Below, piece by piece: positions 49,407 to 53,855 of a stretch of DNA of 53,855 nucleotides. Origin of the DNA: Bordetella parapertussis (lineage in GTDB: Bacteria; Pseudomonadota; Gammaproteobacteria; Burkholderiales; Burkholderiaceae_D). Position 1 is the stretch's first letter, and each line of letters starts with the position of its first letter. The stretch spans positions 1 to 53,855 of the forward strand of contig CAMBFZ010000024.1 in the NCBI GenBank assembly GCA_945866125.1. The letters run 5' to 3'. Position numbers and translations under genes: made by a program. The notes beneath the pieces are model-generated. The model was not told the DNA's origin, searched no databases, and saw nothing but the letters and a program-made list of their open reading frames with translations.

Positions 49407-49575
49407 AAAACGGGCGCGAAACGGACCATAGGGCCGGATCGCAGACGATCGTGATAGTTTCGTGCAGCCTGTCGCAGTTTCTACGACTGGTGCCGCTCAG
49501 GCGGCGCTGCAAAGCTGCCGAAGTTTATCACAGGCAGGGGGGTGGTTTGGCGGAAATAGCGAAGGAAACGGCGGT

Positions 49576-49604
49576 TTTTTGCCCGTCCGGGGCGCGGGCA
49601 AAAA
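49576..49604. other. Hairpin between recX and the DUF2889 gene
   Basis: TTTTTGCCCG (49576-49585) and its exact complement (49595-49604) form a 10-bp stem with a 9-nt loop in the 216-nt spacer after recX. The T/A tracts are inside the stem, so it is not a canonical terminator. Confidence 0.5.
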
Positions 49605-49622
49605 TCGCGCAGCCACAGGGCT

Positions 49623-50081
49623 TTATTCACCCCGTACCCGGCCGGCCCGCCGCATCACCAACTGGATTGCCCCATGCGAAAAACCGCGCTGCTGTAAAAA
49701 TCGCATTTGTTTGGCGGACTCTGCCCCATCGGCCGGTGCTGTGCCAAATTTTTTTTCCCAAACCAACCACGCACGCGACTCTTCGTCAGCAACCAAATTA
49801 ATCTTTAACGCAGCGACGGTCGCCGCATCGATTCCATGACTCTGCAGCTCCGACACGATGCGACTGTTTCCAAACCGCGCTGATCGACGATTGACCAGCG
49901 ATTCGGCGAAACGCGGTTCGGATAAAAACTTGGACGTCTGTAGCCAATCAAGCAAGGCGTCTATGTCGTCACCCTCCTCTGCATAACGCGCCAGCTTGCG
50001 TGCCAACTCCAGACGACCATGTTCCCGCATCGACAAATAGCGTAAAGCACGGGCTTTCAGACTTGGTTTGGGACGCGGCAT
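49623..50081 (-). CDS. recX: Recombination regulator RecX
   Basis: RecX binds and inhibits RecA filaments. The 152-residue protein has the three-helix repeat layout: LKARALRYLSMREHGRLELARKL, LDWLQTSKFLSEPRFAESLVNRRSARFGNSRIVSELQ (two blocks) and a C-terminal repeat with MRFLQQRGFSHGAIQLVMRR. It lies downstream of recA on the same strand but separated by 319 nt, unlike the close spacing in many bacteria. The ribosome-binding site is weak. Length is near the family's 150-170. Confidence 0.9.
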   Translation of the reverse strand: MPRPKPSLKARALRYLSMREHGRLELARKLARYAEEGDDIDALLDWLQTSKFLSEPRFAESLVNRRSARFGNSRIVSELQSHGIDAATVAALKINLVADEESRAWLVWEKKFGTAPADGAESAKQMRFLQQRGFSHGAIQLVMRRAGRVRGE

Positions 50082-50400
50082 CGCAGGGTTTGGATAGGAT
50101 CGCAGGGGCTTTGGACAGGGCCATCGCCGCGCAAAGGCTGCATGATAAGAACTACAGACAACACACCCGTGTTGCCGCCGAACAGAAAGCCATCACGCAT
50201 TCTGTCCGACGGGCTTAGCTTGCTTGCTTGCTTGCTTGATTTACTCGTTTACTTACTTGTTTGCCTACTCGTCTACTTGCTTGCTCGCTTCTCTGCGCGC
50301 TCGCGCGGACCGCTTGATCACAAGCTCGTCTTACGAAATCATCCGACGAGAAGTCCCGACAAAAATAAAGGCCCCGACAAACAGCCTCTCCAAACTTGCC
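50082..50400. other. 319-nt recA-recX spacer with degenerate tetranucleotide tract
   Basis: No gene is seen here. The stretch 50215-50292 has a clear 4-bp periodicity of TTGC/TTAC/TCGT-type units, including a perfect run of TTGC/GCTT repeats at 50217-50234. Frames through it encode only leucine-rich low-complexity peptides that look artefactual. Confidence 0.6.
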
Positions 50401-51522
50401 CTACTCAGCTTCTTTAATTTCCTTGGCTTCGACAGCCGCCTTGCCTGCCTTTTTAGTCGCCGGCGCGGCATCAGCGTCAGCTTTCGCCTCTGCCTTGATT
50501 ACAGGTAGCGATGGCACACCTAAATGCGCGCGTACCTGATTTTCGATTTCACGCGCCAGTGCCGGACGATCTTTCAGGTATAAACGCGCATTATCTTTAC
50601 CCTGACCGATGCGCTCGCCGTTATAGCTATACCAGGCACCGGATTTTTCAACGATCTTGGCGTCCGAGCCAAGATCAAGGATTTCACCTTCGCGGGAAGT
50701 GCCTTCCCCATACAAAATATCGAAATGCGCTTCTTTGAATGGTGGCGCCACTTTGTTTTTGACGACCTTGACTTTGGTTTCATTGCCAATGACTTCGTCA
50801 CCGGATTTGATCGAGCCGGTGCGACGAATATCAAGACGCACCGAGGCGTAAAACTTCAGCGCATTACCACCAGTGGTGGTCTCGGGATTGCCAAACATGA
50901 CGCCAATCTTCATGCGAATCTGGTTAATGAAGATAACCATCGTATTAGTACGATTGATCGAGCCTGTCAGTTTACGCAGGGCTTGCGACATCAGCCGCGC
51001 CTGCAAACCAGGCAGTGAATCACCCATGTCACCTTCGATCTCCGCACGGGGCGTGAGCGCCGCAACCGAGTCAATGACGATCAGATCGACCGCGCTTGAA
51101 CGCACCAGCGCATCGGTGATCTCGAGCGCCTGCTCACCCGTGTCAGGCTGGGAAATCAGTAAATCTTGCAGATTAACGCCCAGCTTTTGCGCATAGCCCG
51201 TGTCAAGCGCATGCTCGGCGTCAATGAAGGCACAGGTTCCACCCAGCTTTTGCATCTCGGCGATCACTTGGAGCGTGAGCGTGGTTTTGCCCGACGATTC
51301 AGGGCCATAGATTTCGACCACGCGCCCGCGTGGCAAACCGCCTACGCCGAGCGCTACATCCAGCCCCAACGAGCCCGTTGAGACGGTCTGGATCTCTTCG
51401 ACCACCGCGCCATCGGCCATACGCATGACCGAGCCCTTGCCAAACTGCTTTTCAATTTGCGCAAGCGCAGCCGCCAGTGCTTTGCCCTTCTCGGAATTCG
51501 AACCAGCTTTTTTGTCGTCCAT
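50401..51522 (-). CDS. recA: RecA recombinase
   Basis: RecA forms filaments on single-stranded DNA for homologous recombination and triggers LexA cleavage. The 373-residue protein has the Walker A loop EIYGPESSGKTTLTLQVIAE, the Walker B strand VDLIVIDSVAALTPRAEIEG, and loops L1 (MIFINQIRMKIGVMFGNPETT family) and L2. The C-terminal tail is acidic and lysine/alanine-rich (AKADADAAPATKKAGKAAVE), longer than in E. coli (353 residues). A LexA box and promoter lie 79-94 nt upstream. GAGAG precedes the ATG. Confidence 0.97.
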   Translation of the reverse strand: MDDKKAGSNSEKGKALAAALAQIEKQFGKGSVMRMADGAVVEEIQTVSTGSLGLDVALGVGGLPRGRVVEIYGPESSGKTTLTLQVIAEMQKLGGTCAFIDAEHALDTGYAQKLGVNLQDLLISQPDTGEQALEITDALVRSSAVDLIVIDSVAALTPRAEIEGDMGDSLPGLQARLMSQALRKLTGSINRTNTMVIFINQIRMKIGVMFGNPETTTGGNALKFYASVRLDIRRTGSIKSGDEVIGNETKVKVVKNKVAPPFKEAHFDILYGEGTSREGEILDLGSDAKIVEKSGAWYSYNGERIGQGKDNARLYLKDRPALAREIENQVRAHLGVPSLPVIKAEAKADADAAPATKKAGKAAVEAKEIKEAE

Positions 51523-51600
51523 GGGTGCTCTCTCAGTGTCAGTGCGGGGTAATTTGAATTTGCATGCATTGCAAACGCAGGCTTTTGGTCTCAGTCAGTA

Positions 51601-51616
51601 CTGTATAAAAAAACAG
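51601..51616 (-). promoter_or_regulatory. LexA (SOS) box upstream of recA
   Basis: The sequence CTGT-N8-ACAG (AT-rich centre) is an exact SOS box. It overlaps a promoter in which TTGCAT (51628-51623) is the -35 and TACAGT or TATACA the -10. LexA bound here would block recA transcription. Confidence 0.92.
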
Positions 51617-51811
51617 TGCTGGATGCAAGTCTAATTTAAAGCTTATTTAGATTTATTTTCAACAACTATGCCTAAATGGCAATGTGGCATTTTCTTGCTG
51701 GCACTATGGAAACCCAATAGACTAGCCTGGTGCTTTTAGCGCACCGCACGCCACCATCCGTTATGGCGCCCTCGAACAACCAGCGATTGCCTCGATCAAT
51801 TACTTTCAATT

Positions 51812-52516
51812 ATGCGTATTTTGCTCGCCGAAGATGACAGTGTTTTGGCCGATGGCCTCACGCGCTCCCTACGTCAATCGGGCTACGTGACAGACTGCGT
51901 CGGCAACGGGCAGGAAGCCGACAGCGCGCTGTCGACCCAGGATTTTGATTTGCTGATTCTGGATTTGGATTTGCCGAAAATGTCAGGTCTGGAAGTCTTG
52001 CGCCGACTGCGCGCCCGTGATTCGCGGCTGCCGGTGCTGATCCTCACCGCGGGCGATACGGTTGAACAACGCGTCAAGGGGCTTGATCTGGGTGCCGACG
52101 ATTACATGGCCAAGCCGTTCGCGCTCTCTGAGCTCGAAGCACGGGTCCGCGCCTTGACCCGGCGTGGCGCCGGTGGCGGACCCACCATCATTAAGCACGG
52201 GCCGCTGAGTTTTGACCAGGTCGGCCGCATCGCTTATCTCAATGAACACATGATCGACCTGTCTGCGCGCGAACTAGGGCTGCTGGAGGTGCTGCTGCAG
52301 CGTAGCGGCCGACTGGTCTCCAAAGAGCAATTGGTCGACCATCTTTGCGAGTGGGGCGAGGAGGTCAGCAATAACGCCATTGAGGTGTATGTGCACCGGC
52401 TCCGCAAAAAAATCGAGACCGGCGGCGTGCGGATCGCCACCGTACGTGGCTTGGGCTATTGTCTCGAAAAATTCGTCAACGCCGCACCGGCGGCCAATCC
52501 GGCAAGCCCGGTCTGA
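51812..52516 (+). CDS. OmpR-family response regulator (TctD/QseB type)
   Basis: The 234-residue regulator has a receiver domain with acidic pocket (AEDD at 6-9), phospho-acceptor D51 in LLILDLDLPKMSG, T79 and K101 (YMAKPFA). A winged-helix DNA-binding domain follows (LSARELGLLEVLLQRSGRLVSKEQLVDHL and NNAIEVYVHRLRKKIE). It lacks ribosome-binding bases just before the ATG. It is upstream of a sensor kinase gene 8 nt downstream, so both are one operon. It is divergent from recA. The target genes and signal are unknown; the TctD similarity is at family level only. Confidence 0.92.
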   Translation: MRILLAEDDSVLADGLTRSLRQSGYVTDCVGNGQEADSALSTQDFDLLILDLDLPKMSGLEVLRRLRARDSRLPVLILTAGDTVEQRVKGLDLGADDYMAKPFALSELEARVRALTRRGAGGGPTIIKHGPLSFDQVGRIAYLNEHMIDLSARELGLLEVLLQRSGRLVSKEQLVDHLCEWGEEVSNNAIEVYVHRLRKKIETGGVRIATVRGLGYCLEKFVNAAPAANPASPV

Positions 52517-52524
52517 GCGGCGCG

Positions 52525-53855
52525 GTGAGCTCGGATACCGGACCAACGCGGCCGGACACAGAAAACGACCCAGAGCGCATACAAAGCTCGCTTTTTGGCG
52601 AGATTCTCGATTGGATGCTAATGCCTCTGCTGTTGCTATGGCCAGTCAGCATTGGGGTGACCTACCTGATTGCCAAATCCATTGCCAACGAGCCGTTTGA
52701 CCGTGCGCTTGAAGACCGCGTCACGGTGCTGGCGCAGCAGGTCAAGGAATACAAAGGGCAGCTGAGCGCGGAGCTGCCTTTTTCTGCGCGCGATATTTTG
52801 CGGGCCGATGATGTCGACAATGTCTATTTTCAAGTCAGCGGCCCACAGCGCGAACTGGTCGTCGGTGACAGTGACTTGCCCTTGCCGGGTGAGGATGACA
52901 AGCCGGTGCCATGGGCAGTGCAACTGCGTGATGGCCAGGTGCGTAATACCGATGTGCGCGTGGCCTATCTGTATGTCAATCTGGTCAAGAGCCGCACTGC
53001 CAGCAATCCGACCGAGCCGCGCTATGCGCTTGTGCAGGTGGCGGAGACGCTCGACAAGCGGCGGTTGTTAGCGAATCAGATTATTAAAGGCGTGATCCTG
53101 CCGGAATTTATTATCTTGCCCATTGCGCTGACTTTGTTGTGGTTTGCCTTAACGCGCGGGCTCTCACCGTTGGCCAATTTGCAGCAGCATATCCGGTCAC
53201 GCCGATCCGATGATTTGTCACCGATCGATCCGCGTGGCGTGCCGGAAGAAATCTCGCCGCTGGTGCGTTCACTCAACGATATGCTGGCGCGGCTGGCGCA
53301 AAGTATCGCGGTGCAAAAACGCTTTATCGCCGACGCTGCGCATCAAATGAAAACACCCCTGGCGGGCATGCGGATGCAGTCCGAGCTGGCGATGCGTCAA
53401 TCTGACCGCAATGAAATCCAGCGCTCGCTGGAACAACTCTCCAAAAGTTCAGAATCCGCGACCCGCATGGTCAATCAGTTACTGGCTCTGGCACGTGCAG
53501 AAAATCAGTCTTCCCACACCACGCCGGTCGAGACCATCGAGTTGTGCGGCCTGGCCCGCTCGGTGGTGCAGGACTGGGTACAGGGGGCGTTATCGCGCCA
53601 TCTTGATCTGGGTTTCGAGGAACCCGGTCATCCCCTGCTGGTGCAGGGGAATCCGACGATGCTGCGCGAGCTGCTCAACAATCTGATCGACAATGCGCTG
53701 CGTTATACGCAAGAACGCGGCAGCGTCACAGTGCGCCTGCGCAGCGACCATGAACGTGCGCTCGCAATCATGGAAGTCGAAGACAATGGCCCGGGTATTG
53801 CGCCGGCCGAGCGTAGTCATGTGTTCGAGCGTTTTTATCGCGTGCTGGGCACGCA
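52525..53855 (+). CDS. Sensor histidine kinase (TctE/QseC type), cut by window end
   Basis: The first 443 residues are visible, starting at GTG 52525. Two membrane helices (WMLMPLLLLWPVSIGVTYL and LPEFIILPIALTLLWFALTRG) enclose a periplasmic sensor region of about 140 residues typical of the 2CSK_N group. A HAMP-like linker, then HisKA with the phospho-acceptor H273 in FIADAAHQMKTPLAGMRMQ and the N box LLNNLIDNALRYT follow, with the G1 box VEDNGPGIAPAE before the edge. It pairs with the response regulator just upstream. TctE relatives sense tricarboxylates, but the ligand here is not evident. Confidence 0.92.
   Translation, partial: MSSDTGPTRPDTENDPERIQSSLFGEILDWMLMPLLLLWPVSIGVTYLIAKSIANEPFDRALEDRVTVLAQQVKEYKGQLSAELPFSARDILRADDVDNVYFQVSGPQRELVVGDSDLPLPGEDDKPVPWAVQLRDGQVRNTDVRVAYLYVNLVKSRTASNPTEPRYALVQVAETLDKRRLLANQIIKGVILPEFIILPIALTLLWFALTRGLSPLANLQQHIRSRRSDDLSPIDPRGVPEEISPLVRSLNDMLARLAQSIAVQKRFIADAAHQMKTPLAGMRMQSELAMRQSDRNEIQRSLEQLSKSSESATRMVNQLLALARAENQSSHTTPVETIELCGLARSVVQDWVQGALSRHLDLGFEEPGHPLLVQGNPTMLRELLNNLIDNALRYTQERGSVTVRLRSDHERALAIMEVEDNGPGIAPAERSHVFERFYRVLGT

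Noticed and set aside
50142..50508. Hydrophobic leucine-rich frames in the recA-recX spacer
   Set aside because: They are produced by the TTGC/TTAC tetranucleotide tract, which translates as repeated L/A/C residues in any frame; no start signal or family match is visible.
1..53855. CRISPR arrays, transposases, integrases and prophage genes
   Set aside because: None seen: no regularly spaced direct repeats of 24-40 nt, no transposase-like or integrase-like frame, and no attachment duplication at the tRNA-Leu gene.

Overview
The window reads as a chromosomal segment of a betaproteobacterium of the order Burkholderiales, most likely Oxalobacteraceae-like (Herminiimonas, Janthinobacterium or Undibacterium relatives). 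The pointers are a second, 85-residue IF-1, a recA-recX-DUF2889-sucC-sucD-PP2C-pilA neighbourhood, a DUF3579 protein, a HiPIP, a PhaA/PhaB pair, and a TctD/TctE-type two-component system beside recA. This placement is inferred from gene content, because no database search was possible. Coding density is high. No integrase, transposase, phage gene or CRISPR array was seen, so the region looks like core genome.

Region by region. 1-6.6 kb: a cut ChaN-family gene, a Tat-exported HiPIP, infA, an FMN reductase divergent from a hemerythrin protein, a cytochrome b561 plus two YceI genes, and a lemA-TPM-TPM operon. 6.7-12.4 kb: tamA and tamB (outer-membrane assembly), with tamB split by a one-base frameshift at a six-C tract, then a small GlsB/YeaQ membrane protein. 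12.5-21.8 kb (minus strand): a type IV pilus minor-pilin operon pilE-fimT-pilV-pilW-pilX-pilY1 that runs directly into a TonB-C-terminal-like protein and fumC. 21.9-25.2 kb: a zinc-type CDF exporter, DUF3579, an orphan CobD/CbiB homologue and a NudL-type CoA pyrophosphatase. 25.2-27.4 kb: the canonical rpsP-rimM-trmD-rplS operon with a clear promoter and terminator.

27.5-37.8 kb: a TM2 protein, an acyl-CoA dehydrogenase with its electron acceptors EtfA and EtfB, an alaS-Nudix-tusA operon, a glycerophosphodiesterase and glnS. 37.9-42.9 kb: a mechanosensitive-channel-like protein, a DnaQ-type exonuclease fused to a UvrC-like GIY-YIG part, phaA-phaB (polyhydroxybutyrate precursor synthesis) behind a long leader, and tRNA-Leu(CAA) with a well-formed promoter and terminator. 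43.0-45.6 kb: two overlapping membrane proteins of unknown function and a major pilin gene with a textbook sigma-54 promoter. 45.6-53.9 kb: a PP2C phosphatase, sucC-sucD, DUF2889, recX, recA with a LexA box, and a response regulator/sensor kinase pair cut by the window end.

Regulatory sites identified by eye include the LexA box of recA, the sigma-54 site of pilA, sigma-70 promoters of rpsP, etfB, phaA and tRNA-Leu, a perfect palindrome in the alaS leader, and dyads upstream of the minor-pilin operon. No clearly new biological system was found. The most useful leads are the tamB frameshift, the TonB-like/fumC tail of the pilus operon, the exonuclease/GIY-YIG fusion, the two unknown membrane proteins before pilA, and several short tandem repeats between genes.
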